Shown here piece by piece: positions 26,440 to 35,340 of a stretch of 64,000 bases of DNA (its first letter is position 1; each line of letters begins with the position of its first letter). The position numbers and the translations under genes are program-made. Origin of the DNA: Streptomyces sp. NRRL WC-3626 (GTDB lineage Bacteria; Actinomycetota; Actinomycetes; Streptomycetales; Streptomycetaceae); assembly GCF_000718785.1 (NCBI RefSeq), contig NZ_JOCA01000033.1, positions 1-64,000 of the forward strand, in the 5' to 3' direction. The notes below the pieces were generated by a model that was not told the origin of the DNA, ran no database searches, and saw nothing but the letters and a program-made list of their open reading frames with translations.

Positions 26440-27828
26440 GTGGCGAACGACGCCAGCACCGTTTTCGACCTAGTGATCCTCGGCGGTGGCAGCGGTGGGT
26501 ACGCCGCGGCCCTGCGCGGGGCGCAGCTGGGCCTGGACGTCGCCCTGATCGAGAAGAACAAGCTGGGCGGCACCTGCCTGCACAACGGCTGCATTCCCAC
26601 CAAAGCCCTGCTCCACGCGGGCGAGATCGCCGACCAGGCCCGCGAGAGCGAGCAGTTCGGCATCAAGACGACCTTCGAGGGCGTCGACATGGCGGGCGTG
26701 CACAAGTACAAGGACGAGGTGATCGCCGGCCTGTACAAGGGCCTGCAGGGCCTGGTCGCCTCCCGCAAGGTCACCTACATCGAGGGTGAGGGCCGGCTGT
26801 CCTCCCCCACCTCCGTCGACGTCGGCGGCCGGCGTGTCCAGGGCCGCCACGTCCTGCTGGCGACCGGCTCCGTGCCGAAGTCGCTGCCGGGCCTGGAGAT
26901 CGACGGCAACCGGATCATCTCCTCCGACCACGCCCTCGTCCTGGACCGCGTGCCGAAGTCCGCGATCGTCCTGGGCGGCGGCGTCATCGGCGTCGAGTTC
27001 GCCTCCGCGTGGAAGTCCTTCGGCACCGACATCACGATCGTCGAGGGCCTCAAGCACCTCGTCCCGGTGGAGGACGAGAACAGCTCCAAGCTGCTCGAGC
27101 GCGCCTTCCGCAAGCGCGGCATCAAGTTCAACCTGGGCACCTTCTTCCAGAAGGCCGAGTACACCCAGGACGGTGTCAAGGTCACCCTGGCCGACGGCAA
27201 GGAGTTCGAGGCCGAGGTCCTGCTCGTCGCCATCGGCCGCGGCCCGGTCTCCCAGGGCCTGGGCTACGAGGAGCAGGGCGTCGCGATGGACCGCGGCTAC
27301 GTCCTGGTCGACGAGTACATGCGCACCAACGTGCCGACCATCTCCGCCGTCGGTGACCTGGTCCCGACCCTCCAGCTCGCGCACGTCGGCTTCGCCGAGG
27401 GCATCCTGGTGGCGGAGCGTCTGGCCGGCCTGAAGACCGTTCCGGTCGACTACGACGGTGTCCCGCGGGTGACGTACTGCCACCCGGAGGTCGCCTCCGT
27501 CGGCATCACCGAGGCCAAGGCCAAGGAGATCTACGGTGCGGACAAGGTCGTCGCTCTGAAGTACAACCTGGCGGGCAACGGCAAGAGCAAGATCCTGAAG
27601 ACCGCGGGCGAGATCAAGCTCGTCCAGGTCAAGGACGGAGCCGTCGTCGGCGTCCACATGGTCGGCGACCGCATGGGTGAGCAGGTCGGCGAAGCCCAGC
27701 TGATCTACAACTGGGAGGCGCTGCCGGCCGAGGTCGCCCAGCTCATCCACGCCCACCCGACGCAGAACGAGGCGATGGGCGAGGCCCACCTGGCCCTGGC
27801 CGGGAAGCCCCTCCACTCCCACGACTGA
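26440..27828 (+). CDS. lpd: Dihydrolipoyl dehydrogenase (E3)
   Basis: Re-oxidises the dihydrolipoyl group of 2-oxoacid dehydrogenase complexes and passes electrons to NAD. The 462-residue flavoprotein has the FAD-binding [17 protein letters not shown], the redox disulfide C46/C51 in GGTCLHNGC, the NAD-binding [13 protein letters not shown] and a C-terminal dimer domain with the HAHPTQNEA active-site His/Glu pair. GTG 26440 follows GGAGGA by six bases; the frame stays open far upstream but that part is intergenic repeat. sucB follows after 62 bases, so the two form an operon. Confidence 0.96.
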   Translation: MANDASTVFDLVILGGGSGGYAAALRGAQLGLDVALIEKNKLGGTCLHNGCIPTKALLHAGEIADQARESEQFGIKTTFEGVDMAGVHKYKDEVIAGLYKGLQGLVASRKVTYIEGEGRLSSPTSVDVGGRRVQGRHVLLATGSVPKSLPGLEIDGNRIISSDHALVLDRVPKSAIVLGGGVIGVEFASAWKSFGTDITIVEGLKHLVPVEDENSSKLLERAFRKRGIKFNLGTFFQKAEYTQDGVKVTLADGKEFEAEVLLVAIGRGPVSQGLGYEEQGVAMDRGYVLVDEYMRTNVPTISAVGDLVPTLQLAHVGFAEGILVAERLAGLKTVPVDYDGVPRVTYCHPEVASVGITEAKAKEIYGADKVVALKYNLAGNGKSKILKTAGEIKLVQVKDGAVVGVHMVGDRMGEQVGEAQLIYNWEALPAEVAQLIHAHPTQNEAMGEAHLALAGKPLHSHD

Positions 27829-27890
27829 CGCTCTCGGTCATCGGGCGCGACGACACAGACTTCCGCACTTTTAAAGGAGCAACCGAAACC

Positions 27891-29669
27891 ATGGCGGTTT
27901 CCGTAACCCTTCCGGCGCTCGGCGAGAGCGTCACCGAGGGCACTGTCACCCGCTGGCTGAAGGCCGAGGGTGAGCGCGTCGAGGCCGACGAGCCGCTGCT
28001 CGAGGTCTCCACCGACAAGGTCGACACCGAGATCCCCTCCCCCGTCTCGGGCGTGCTGTCCTCCATCAAGGTCGCCGAGGACGAGACCGTCGAGGTCGGC
28101 GCCGAGCTGGCGCTGATCGACGACGGCAGCGGCGCGCCCGCGGCCGCCCCGGCCCCGGCCGCCGAGCAGGCGGCCCCGCCGGCTCCCGCCCCGGAGCCGC
28201 AGGCCCAGCCCTCCACCGAGCAGGCCGCTCCGGCCCCGGCGCCCACCGCCGAGGCCACGGCCGGCGGCGGTTCCGCCGAGGGCACGGACGTGGTCCTGCC
28301 CGCGCTGGGCGAGTCCGTCACCGAGGGCACCGTCACCCGCTGGCTGAAGTCGGTCGGTGACAGCGTCGAGGCCGACGAGCCGCTGCTGGAGGTGTCGACG
28401 GACAAGGTCGACACCGAGATTCCGGCGCCCGCCTCCGGCACGCTGCTGGAGATCGTGGTCGGCGAGGACGAGACGGCCGAGGTCGGCGCGAAGCTCGCCG
28501 TCATCGGCGTCGCGGGTGCCGCTCCGGCGGCCGCCCCTGCCCCGGCCGCCCCGGAACCGGCGCCCGCCGCTCCGGCTCCGGCGCCCACCCCGGCCCCGGC
28601 TGCCCCGGCACCGGCTCCCGCTGCCCCGGCTCCGGCGCCCGCCGCTCCGGCTCCGCAGCAGGCCGCTCCGGCTGCCCCGGCGCCCGCTCCGGCCGCCCCG
28701 GCCCCGCAGGCCCCCGCCGCTCCCGCCGCCGCCCAGGCGACGGACGACGGTGCCTACGTGACCCCGCTGGTGCGCAAGCTCGCCGCCGAGAACGGCGTCG
28801 ACCTGTCCACCGTCAAGGGCACCGGCGTCGGCGGCCGTATCCGCAAGCAGGACGTCCTCGCCGCCGCCGAGGCCGCGAAGGCCGCCGCGCCGGCTCCCGC
28901 CGCCGCCGCGCCCGCCGCGAAGAAGGCCCCGGTCCTCGAGGCCTCCCCGCTGCGCGGCCAGACCGTGAAGATGCCGCGGATCCGCAAGGTCATCGGCGAC
29001 AACATGGTCAAGGCCCTGCGCGAGCAGGCCCAGCTGTCCTCGGTGGTCGAGGTCGACGTGACCCGGCTGATGAAGCTGCGCGCCCGCGCCAAGGACGCGT
29101 TCGCGGCCCGCGAGGGCGTCAAGCTCTCCCCGATGCCGTTCTTCGTCAAGGCCGCCGCCCAGGCGCTGAAGGCGCACGCGCCGGTCAACGCCAAGATCAA
29201 CGAGGCCGAGGGGACCATCACCTACTTCGACACCGAGAACATCGGTATCGCGGTGGACTCCGAGAAGGGCCTGATGACCCCGGTCATCAAGAACGCCGGT
29301 GACCTCAACCTGGCCGGCATCGCCAAGGCGACCGCCGACCTGGCGGGCAAGGTCCGGGCCAGCAAGATCAGCCCGGACGAGCTGGCCGGCGCCACCTTCA
29401 CCATCTCCAACACCGGTTCGCGCGGCGCGCTGTTCGACACGATCATCGTGCCGCCGGGCCAGGTCGCCATCCTCGGCATCGGTGCCACGGTCAAGCGTCC
29501 GGCCGTCATCGAGACGGAGGACGGCCCGGTCATCGGCGTCCGCGACATGACGTACCTGACCCTGTCCTACGACCACCGCCTGGTGGACGGTGCCGACGCG
29601 GCCCGTTACCTGACGGCGGTCAAGGCGATCCTGGAGGCGGGCGAGTTCGAGGTCGAGCTCGGTCTGTGA
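27891..29669 (+). CDS. sucB: Dihydrolipoyllysine acyltransferase (E2) with two lipoyl domains
   Basis: Core enzyme of the 2-oxoglutarate/pyruvate dehydrogenase complex. In order: lipoyl domain 1 (1-80, lipoyl Lys43 in [11 protein letters not shown]), Ala/Pro linker, lipoyl domain 2 (130-205, Lys172 in the same motif), a long Ala/Pro linker, the peripheral subunit-binding domain (about 286-322, [15 protein letters not shown]) and the catalytic domain with H562 and D566 in DHRLVDG. Length 592. In actinobacteria this E2 can serve both pyruvate and 2-oxoglutarate complexes, so the symbol follows convention. ATG 27891 follows AAAGGAG. LipA and LipB encoded here supply its lipoyl groups. Confidence 0.94.
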   Translation: MAVSVTLPALGESVTEGTVTRWLKAEGERVEADEPLLEVSTDKVDTEIPSPVSGVLSSIKVAEDETVEVGAELALIDDGSGAPAAAPAPAAEQAAPPAPAPEPQAQPSTEQAAPAPAPTAEATAGGGSAEGTDVVLPALGESVTEGTVTRWLKSVGDSVEADEPLLEVSTDKVDTEIPAPASGTLLEIVVGEDETAEVGAKLAVIGVAGAAPAAAPAPAAPEPAPAAPAPAPTPAPAAPAPAPAAPAPAPAAPAPQQAAPAAPAPAPAAPAPQAPAAPAAAQATDDGAYVTPLVRKLAAENGVDLSTVKGTGVGGRIRKQDVLAAAEAAKAAAPAPAAAAPAAKKAPVLEASPLRGQTVKMPRIRKVIGDNMVKALREQAQLSSVVEVDVTRLMKLRARAKDAFAAREGVKLSPMPFFVKAAAQALKAHAPVNAKINEAEGTITYFDTENIGIAVDSEKGLMTPVIKNAGDLNLAGIAKATADLAGKVRASKISPDELAGATFTISNTGSRGALFDTIIVPPGQVAILGIGATVKRPAVIETEDGPVIGVRDMTYLTLSYDHRLVDGADAARYLTAVKAILEAGEFEVELGL

Positions 29670-29708
29670 ACTCCTGATCCCGTGATCGGCTGATCCGCGG
29701 TCGTACGG

Positions 29709-29751
29709 TGCCCCCGTCGGGGAAGTCCTTGAGGCTTCCCGGGCGGGGGCA
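29709..29751 (+). terminator. Terminator hairpin after sucB
   Basis: TGCCCCCG and CGGGGGCA form the base of a stem (29709-29751), with GGGGAAG/CTTCCC further in. It lies 40 bases after the stop codon and ends the lpd-sucB transcript. Confidence 0.6.
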
Positions 29752-29888
29752 TCGGCGTATGGAGCGTGTAAGTCTCGTCTCACCTGGGGGAAAGCGCCCC
29801 CGTGCGCCCCTCCCGGGCGGGCCGGCCGCCGTATTGTCTAAGCGTCAAAGCCCCCCGGGGGCCCGTGGGCCCCGCTAAGGAGCCCCTC

Positions 29889-30512
29889 ATGACCGCGCCC
29901 GTCGTCCACTCGCTGCGCGAACAGATCCGCGAGCACATCCTGGAAGGGATCATCAGCGGACGCTGGCAGCCGGGCGAGCGGATCGTGGAGCGGCGGATCG
30001 CGACCGAGCTGGAGGTCAGCCAGACGCCCGTACGGGAGGCGCTGCGCGAGCTGGAGTCGCTGCGGCTGATCGAGTCGGCGCCGAACAAGGGTGTACGGGT
30101 GCGGAATCTGACGGCCGCCGATCTGGAGGAGAGCTACCCCGTACGGGCCGGGCTGGAGGCGATCGCGGCGGAGCTGGCGGCGGGGCGGCTGGCGGAGGAC
30201 TGCTCGGCGCTGGAGCCGCATGTGGCCGCGCTGTACGAGGCGGACCGGTTGTCGGACGGGACGGGGCAGGTGCGGCACACCGTGGGGTTCCACCGGGAGT
30301 TGGTGCGGGCCGCGGGGAACTCGGTGCTGCTGCACACGTGGGAGGGGCTGGGGATCGAGGTGTTCACCGCGTTGTCGATACGGTGGCTGGGGACGGTGCA
30401 GCAGTCCTATGCGGAGGAGCATGAGGAGCTGGTCGCGGCGTTTCGGCGGCGGGATCCGTTGATCGCGGATCTGGTGAAGGCGCATGTGCTGGGGTGCGCG
30501 CCTCGGGCGTAG
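29889..30512 (+). CDS. GntR-family regulator with FCD ligand domain
   Basis: A 207-residue repressor-type protein. The N-terminal winged helix (5-72) has the family segment LREQIREHILEGIISG and the recognition region SQTPVREALRELESL. The FCD domain (80-205) contains metal/ligand residues in RAGLEAIAAELA and HRELVRAAGN. ATG 29889 follows AAGGAG. It lies between the E2/E3 genes and aceE, so control of pyruvate/2-oxoacid genes is likely, by analogy with PdhR and the neighbourhood; the effector cannot be read from sequence. A TATTGT at 29832-29837 may be its own -10. Confidence 0.88.
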   Translation: MTAPVVHSLREQIREHILEGIISGRWQPGERIVERRIATELEVSQTPVREALRELESLRLIESAPNKGVRVRNLTAADLEESYPVRAGLEAIAAELAAGRLAEDCSALEPHVAALYEADRLSDGTGQVRHTVGFHRELVRAAGNSVLLHTWEGLGIEVFTALSIRWLGTVQQSYAEEHEELVAAFRRRDPLIADLVKAHVLGCAPRA

Positions 30513-30524
30513 CGCCGGGACTTC

Positions 30525-30606
30525 TTTCGCCCCCGCCGCCCCTTCCCGTTCCCGTCCCTGGGGGCTGCGCCCCCAGACCCCCGTTCGCGCAGTTCCCCGC
30601 GCCCCC
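30525..30606 (+). terminator. Composite intergenic element, copy three
   Basis: A pyrimidine-rich stretch, then the stem at 30558-30576 (CTGGGGGC/GCCCCCAG), then the reverse-oriented 19-mer at 30587-30605. It follows the GntR gene. The region from here to 30886 holds no gene; its last 120 bases carry the aceE promoter and leader. Confidence 0.65.
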
Positions 30607-30772
30607 TTTGGCGGCACCGTCCGTCGCGCCCACCCGGCGCAGCCGCCCGGGCTCATCCGCGCCCACACCCCCTCACCTGCGCAAACCCCCGGAAGGACAG
30701 TCACCCCGTGCCACCGCCGGAGGCACCCCGTGCCGACTTTCTCCATATCGAGAGATTTTGCCCCTCAACCCT

Positions 30773-30802
30773 TTGATCGATCATCGATCAGCGAGTTATT
30801 GT
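30773..30802 (+). promoter_or_regulatory. aceE promoter with a perfect 17-base palindrome over the -35
   Basis: TGATCGATCATCGATCA (30774-30790) is a perfect palindrome with 8-base arms around one C. It overlaps a -35, TTGATC (30773-30778), which is 18 bases from a -10, TATTGT (30797-30802). The position fits a repressor operator; the nearby GntR/FCD protein is the first candidate. Confidence 0.65.
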
Positions 30803-30886
30803 CGCCAGCGGGTTCTACCCGAGCCCTCCGCCCTGTCCTGCCAAAGACACAAGGGCACCCCCCCTTCGACTGAGGAAGGCGGCGAC

Positions 30887-33592
30887 ATGACGACCGACCC
30901 CAACGCCATCCAGCCGAGCGAGCTCGACCAGCTCCCGGACCGCGACCCCGAGGAGACCGCCGAGTGGCAGGCCTCCCTGGACGCCGTCACCAAGGCGGCC
31001 GGGCCGCACCGTGCCGCGTACCTGATGCGCCGCACGCTGGAGCGTGCCGAGGGAGCCGGCCTCGCGCTGCCGAAGCTCCTCGAGACGGACTACGTCAACA
31101 CCATCCCCACCTCCGCCGAGCCCGCCGTGGACGGCGACGAGGCGCTGGAGCAGCGGATCACCGCCTGGAACCGCTGGAACGCGGCGGCCATGGTGACCCG
31201 CGGCAGCAAATACGGCGTCGGCGGCCACATCGCCACCTTCGCCTCCGCGGCCTGGCTGTACGAGACCGGGTTCAACCACTTCTTCCACGGCAAGGAGGGT
31301 GACGGGTCCGGCGACCAGCTCTACATCCAGGGCCACGCCTCCCCCGGCATCTACGCCCGTGCCTTCCTCGACGGCCGCATCGGCGAGGAGCAGCTGGACA
31401 ACTTCCGCCGTGAGGCGGGCGGCAACGGTCTGCCGTCGTACCCGCACCCGCGGCGGCTGCCGTGGCTGTGGGAGTTCCCGACCGTGTCGATGGGCCTCGG
31501 GCCGATCTCCGCGATCTACCAGGCGCGGTTCAACCGCTATCTGACCAGCCGCGGCATCAAGGACGTCTCCGACTCCCACGTCTGGGCGTTCCTCGGTGAC
31601 GGCGAGATGGACGAGCCCGAGTCGACGACCGCGCTCACCCTCGCCTCCCGCGAGCAGCTGGACAACCTGACCTTCGTCATCAACTGCAACCTGCAGCGCC
31701 TCGACGGTCCGGTCCGCGCCAACTTCAAGATCGTGCAGGAGCTGGAGGCCCAGTTCCGCGGCGCCGGCTGGAACGTCATCAAGACGCTCTGGGGCACGGC
31801 GTGGGACGAGCTGTTCCGGCTCGACACCACCGGCGCGCTCGTACGCCGCCTGCGCGAGGTACCGGACGCCCAGGTGCAGACGTACCAGACGCGTGACGCG
31901 GCCTACATCCGCCAGGACTTCTTCGGCAAGGACCCGGCGCTCGCCGAGATGGCGAAGCTGCTGAGCGACGACAAGATCCTCGAGTGCTTCCACCTCTCGC
32001 GCGGCGGCCACGAGTCCCGCAAGGTGTACGCCGCGTACAAGGCCGCGCTCGCCCACAAGGGCGCGCCGACCGTGATCCTGGCGCAGACGGTCAAGGGGCA
32101 CACCCTCGGTGAGGGCTTCGCCTCCAAGAACGCCAACCACCAGATGAAGAAGCTCTCGGTGGACGAGTTCAAGGCGATGCGTGACCGCCTCGAACTGCCG
32201 ATCTCCGACGCGCAGTTCGTCGACGGCCAGGTTCCCTACGTCCACCCGGGCGCCGACTCCCCCGAGGTGCGCTACCTCCAGGAGCGCCGTGCCGCCCTCG
32301 GCGGTCCGGCCCCGGCCCGCCGGGTGCACCCGGTGGCGCCGCTGCCGCAGCCCGCGGACAAGGCGTTCACCGCCTTCGACAAGGGTTCCGGCTCGCAGAA
32401 CGTGGCCACCACCATGGCGTTCGTCCGCCTGGTCAAGGACCTGGTCCGCGACAAGGAGACCGGCAAGCGCTGGGTGCCGATCGTCCCCGACGAGGCGCGC
32501 ACCTTCGGTATGGAGAGCCTCTTCCCGTCCCTCGGCATCTACTCGCCGATGGGGCAGACGTACGAGCCGGTCGACCGCGACCAGCTGATGTACTACAAGG
32601 AAGCCAAGAACGGCCAGATCTTCAACGAGGGCATCACCGAGGCCGGTGCCATGGCCGAGTTCGTCGCCGCCTCGACGTCGTACGCGACGCACGGCGAGAC
32701 GATGATCCCGTTCTACATCTACTACTCGATGTTCGGTTGGCAGCGCACCGGCGACCAGATGTGGCAGGCCGGCGACCAGCTGGCCCGCGGCTTCCTCGTC
32801 GGCGCCACGGCCGGCCGTACGACGCTGACGGGCGAGGGCCTGCAGCACGCCGACGGTCACTCGCCGGTCATCGCGTCGACCAACCCGGCGGCGCTGACGT
32901 ACGACCCGGCGTTCGCGTACGAGCTCGGGGTCATCGTCAAGGAGGGTCTGCGCCGGATGTTCGGCGAGGGCAGGCCGGGCGAGGACCAGGACGTCTTCTA
33001 CTACCTGACGGTCTACAACGAGCCGCTGCCGCAGCCCGCGAAGCCGTCGGCCGCCAGTGTCGACGAGGGCATCGTCAAGGGTCTGTACCGCTTCAACACG
33101 GCGGAGACGGCGGGCCTGTCCCCTGCCGCCAACGCCCCGCGGATCCAGCTGCTCGGCTCCGGTACGGCGATCCACTGGGCGCTGAAGGCGCAGCGGCTGC
33201 TCGCCGAGGAGTGGGGTGTGGCCGCCGACGTGTGGTCCGCGACCTCGTGGACCGAGCTGCGCCGGGACGCCATGGAGGCGGACGAGGCGCTGCTGCGCGG
33301 CGAGGAGCGGGTGCCGTTCGTCCGGCAGGCGCTGCAGGGCGCCGAGGGTCCGGTGCTGGCGGTCTCCGACTACATGCGCCAGGTCCCGGACCAGATCGCG
33401 CAGTGGGTCGAGCAGGACTACACGTCGCTGGGCGCCGACGGCTTCGGTCTGTCGGACACCCGTGACGCGGCCCGCCGCCACTTCGGTGTCGACGCCGAGT
33501 CGATCGTCGTCGCCGCGCTGGCGCAGCTCGCCCGGCGTGGTGAGGTGCAGGCCGCGGCGGTGAAGGAAGCGCGCGCGAAGTACGGCCTGTAA
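30887..33592 (+). CDS. aceE: Pyruvate dehydrogenase E1, homodimeric type
   Basis: A 901-residue ThDP enzyme that decarboxylates pyruvate and reductively acetylates the lipoyl domain of E2. The ThDP/Mg motif is GDGEMDEPES beginning at G237 and ending with NCN around 266-268. The N-terminal segment AWNRWNAAAMVTRGSK and a His-bearing GGHIATFAS are typical of the AceE rather than the heterodimeric E1 family. ATG 30887 follows GAGGAAGG; the upstream open frame is not coding. It has an 84-base leader after the palindrome-bearing promoter and a strong terminator after it. Confidence 0.96.
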   Translation: MTTDPNAIQPSELDQLPDRDPEETAEWQASLDAVTKAAGPHRAAYLMRRTLERAEGAGLALPKLLETDYVNTIPTSAEPAVDGDEALEQRITAWNRWNAAAMVTRGSKYGVGGHIATFASAAWLYETGFNHFFHGKEGDGSGDQLYIQGHASPGIYARAFLDGRIGEEQLDNFRREAGGNGLPSYPHPRRLPWLWEFPTVSMGLGPISAIYQARFNRYLTSRGIKDVSDSHVWAFLGDGEMDEPESTTALTLASREQLDNLTFVINCNLQRLDGPVRANFKIVQELEAQFRGAGWNVIKTLWGTAWDELFRLDTTGALVRRLREVPDAQVQTYQTRDAAYIRQDFFGKDPALAEMAKLLSDDKILECFHLSRGGHESRKVYAAYKAALAHKGAPTVILAQTVKGHTLGEGFASKNANHQMKKLSVDEFKAMRDRLELPISDAQFVDGQVPYVHPGADSPEVRYLQERRAALGGPAPARRVHPVAPLPQPADKAFTAFDKGSGSQNVATTMAFVRLVKDLVRDKETGKRWVPIVPDEARTFGMESLFPSLGIYSPMGQTYEPVDRDQLMYYKEAKNGQIFNEGITEAGAMAEFVAASTSYATHGETMIPFYIYYSMFGWQRTGDQMWQAGDQLARGFLVGATAGRTTLTGEGLQHADGHSPVIASTNPAALTYDPAFAYELGVIVKEGLRRMFGEGRPGEDQDVFYYLTVYNEPLPQPAKPSAASVDEGIVKGLYRFNTAETAGLSPAANAPRIQLLGSGTAIHWALKAQRLLAEEWGVAADVWSATSWTELRRDAMEADEALLRGEERVPFVRQALQGAEGPVLAVSDYMRQVPDQIAQWVEQDYTSLGADGFGLSDTRDAARRHFGVDAESIVVAALAQLARRGEVQAAAVKEARAKYGL

Positions 33593-33608
33593 GGGCCGGT
33601 TGTTCCGG

Positions 33609-33639
33609 GAGACCCCCGCCGTTCTTCGGCGGGGGTCTC
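33609..33639 (+). terminator. Intrinsic terminator after aceE
   Basis: A perfect 13-pair stem (33609-33621 with 33627-33639) around TTCTT, 16 bases past the stop codon and followed by TTGC. Confidence 0.85.
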
Positions 33640-33655
33640 TTGCATGATGTGGCGC

Positions 33656-34663
33656 ATGCGTGCTGCCCGGCTGATCAAGATGGTGTTGCTGCTCCAGTCC
33701 CGGCCCTCGATGACGGCCGCCGAACTGGCATCCGAGCTGGAGGTGTCGGAGCGGACGGTGACCCGGGACGCGCAGGCGCTGTCGGAGGCCGGGGTGCCGG
33801 TGTACGCGGACCGGGGGCGCATCGGCGGGTACCGGCTGATCGGCGGTTACCGGACGCGGCTGACGGGGCTGGCGCGCGGTGAGGCGGAGGCGCTGTTCCT
33901 GTCCGGGGTGCCGGTGGCGCTGCGCGAGATGGGGCTGGAGGACGCGGCCTCGGCGGCCCGGCTGAAGGTGTCGGCGGCGTTGTCGCCGTCGCTGCGGGAT
34001 GCGCCTCGTACGGCGGCGCAGCGGTTTCATCTGGATGCGCCGGGGTGGTTTCGTGAGGCGGTCACGCCGGAGTTGTTGCCGGTGCTGGCCGGGGCGGTGT
34101 GGGGGGATCTGCGGGTCGTCGCGCGTTATCGGCGGGGCGCGGGTCCCGGCTCGGATACCGGCTCGGGGGCGGGCTCGGGTGTCGTGGAGCGGGAGTTGGA
34201 GCCGTACGGGCTCGTGCTGAAGGCGGGGGTCTGGTATCTGTGCGCGCGGGTTCCCGGGGGCGGGGGGTTTCGGGTGTACCGGGTGGATCGGTTCACCGGG
34301 GTGGCGGTGGGCGGGGAGGGGTTCGAGCGGGAGGCGTCGTTCGATCTGCCGGGGTTCTGGGAGGAGCGGGCGGAGGGGTTCGCGCGGTCGCTGTTGCGGG
34401 GGGAGGTGGTGGTGCGGTTGTCGGAGGAAGGGGTGCGGCGGTTGGGGCAGGTGGTGGATCCGGTGGCTGCGCGGGAGGCGGTGGCGGGGGCGGAGGCCGA
34501 TGGGGAGGGGTGGGTGCGGCTGGTGTTGGGGGTGGAGTCGGAGGAGGTCGCGTTCACGCAGTTGACCGCGTTGGGGGCGGAGGTGGAGGTGCTGGCTCCG
34601 GTGTCCTTGCGGGAGCGGTTCGCGGGGGAGGCCGTGCGGTTGGCTTCGCTGTATCGGGGGTGA
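33656..34663 (+). CDS. HTH/WYL-domain transcriptional regulator
   Basis: A 335-residue protein starting MRAARLIKMVLLLQ, an N-terminal HTH_11 winged helix (TAAELASELEVSERTVTRD) and a WYL domain whose signature is in GVWYLCARVPG. Such regulators respond to nucleic acid or metabolite ligands and act as repressors or activators. ATG 33656 is preferred over the in-frame ATG at 33644 because the family begins here; the start lies only 16 bases after the aceE terminator. A CATGAT seven bases upstream may be the -10 of a leaderless message. A possible target is itself or the adjacent DUF4240 gene. Confidence 0.85.
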   Translation: MRAARLIKMVLLLQSRPSMTAAELASELEVSERTVTRDAQALSEAGVPVYADRGRIGGYRLIGGYRTRLTGLARGEAEALFLSGVPVALREMGLEDAASAARLKVSAALSPSLRDAPRTAAQRFHLDAPGWFREAVTPELLPVLAGAVWGDLRVVARYRRGAGPGSDTGSGAGSGVVERELEPYGLVLKAGVWYLCARVPGGGGFRVYRVDRFTGVAVGGEGFEREASFDLPGFWEERAEGFARSLLRGEVVVRLSEEGVRRLGQVVDPVAAREAVAGAEADGEGWVRLVLGVESEEVAFTQLTALGAEVEVLAPVSLRERFAGEAVRLASLYRG

Positions 34664-34682
34664 GCGGGGTTCTCCTGGTCTT

Positions 34683-34735
34683 CTTTCGCCCCCGCCGCCC
34701 CTTCCCGTCCCTGGGGGCTCCGCCCCCGGACCCCC
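34683..34735 (+). terminator. Composite intergenic element, copy four
   Basis: Shortened copy of the pyrimidine stretch plus the stem CTGGGGG/CCCCCGG (34711-34729), right after the WYL gene. It lacks the 19-mer. Confidence 0.6.
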
Positions 34736-34806
34736 TTTTCGCGCCCACGCGGCGGAGCGTACTGCGGGTGCGTCGGTGGGTCGTAGGGCCGATGCTTGGT
34801 CTCGTG

Positions 34807-35325
34807 ATGGATGAGACGGAGTTCTGGGAGCTGGTGGACACCGCCCGCGAGGACGCCGGGGGTGATCCGGAGGAGCAGGCCGACCTGCTGGTGGAGCGAC
34901 TCGTACGGCTGGATCCCGAGGCGGTCCTGGACTTCGCCCGTCATTTCGAGTCGCGGTACCACCGGGCGTATCGCTGGGACCTGTGGGGCGCCGCCTGGGT
35001 GCTGCTGGACGGGGCCAGCGACGACGCGTTCGACTACTTCCGGTGCTGGCTGATCGGCCAGGGGCGGGAGGTGTTCGAGGGCGCGCTGCACGATCCGGAC
35101 GCGCTCGCGGATCTGCTGGGCGACTTCGACGAGGAGATCGACGGCGACGGCGAGGACCTCGGCTACGCGGCGGACGAGGCGTACGAGCAGCTCACCGGCA
35201 CGGTGGCGCCGGACCTCGAGCTGCCCCCGCCCCCGGCGGAGCCGGAGGGCACGCCGCTCGACTTCGAGAACGAGGCCCTGCTCGCCGAACGCTGTCCCCG
35301 GCTCTGGGACCGGTTCCGGCCCTGA
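34807..35325 (+). CDS. DUF4240 family protein
   Basis: A 172-residue acidic soluble protein opening MDETEFWELVDTAREDAGG, with the central ALRA-type helices and the DAFDYFRCWLIGQGREVFEG block that define DUF4240. Function unknown; members often occur beside toxin or nuclease genes but none is seen here. ATG 34807 is used; an in-frame GTG at 34804 is an equal option. No clear ribosome-binding site, so the message may be leaderless. It is convergent with the amidase gene, with 15 bases between. Confidence 0.82.
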   Translation: MDETEFWELVDTAREDAGGDPEEQADLLVERLVRLDPEAVLDFARHFESRYHRAYRWDLWGAAWVLLDGASDDAFDYFRCWLIGQGREVFEGALHDPDALADLLGDFDEEIDGDGEDLGYAADEAYEQLTGTVAPDLELPPPPAEPEGTPLDFENEALLAERCPRLWDRFRP

Positions 35326-35340
35326 GCCCCGGGGAACCGC

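Noticed and set aside
30815..34030. A 3.2-kb minus-strand open frame over aceE
   Set aside because: Mirror of the pyruvate dehydrogenase gene, without family motifs or ribosome-binding site.
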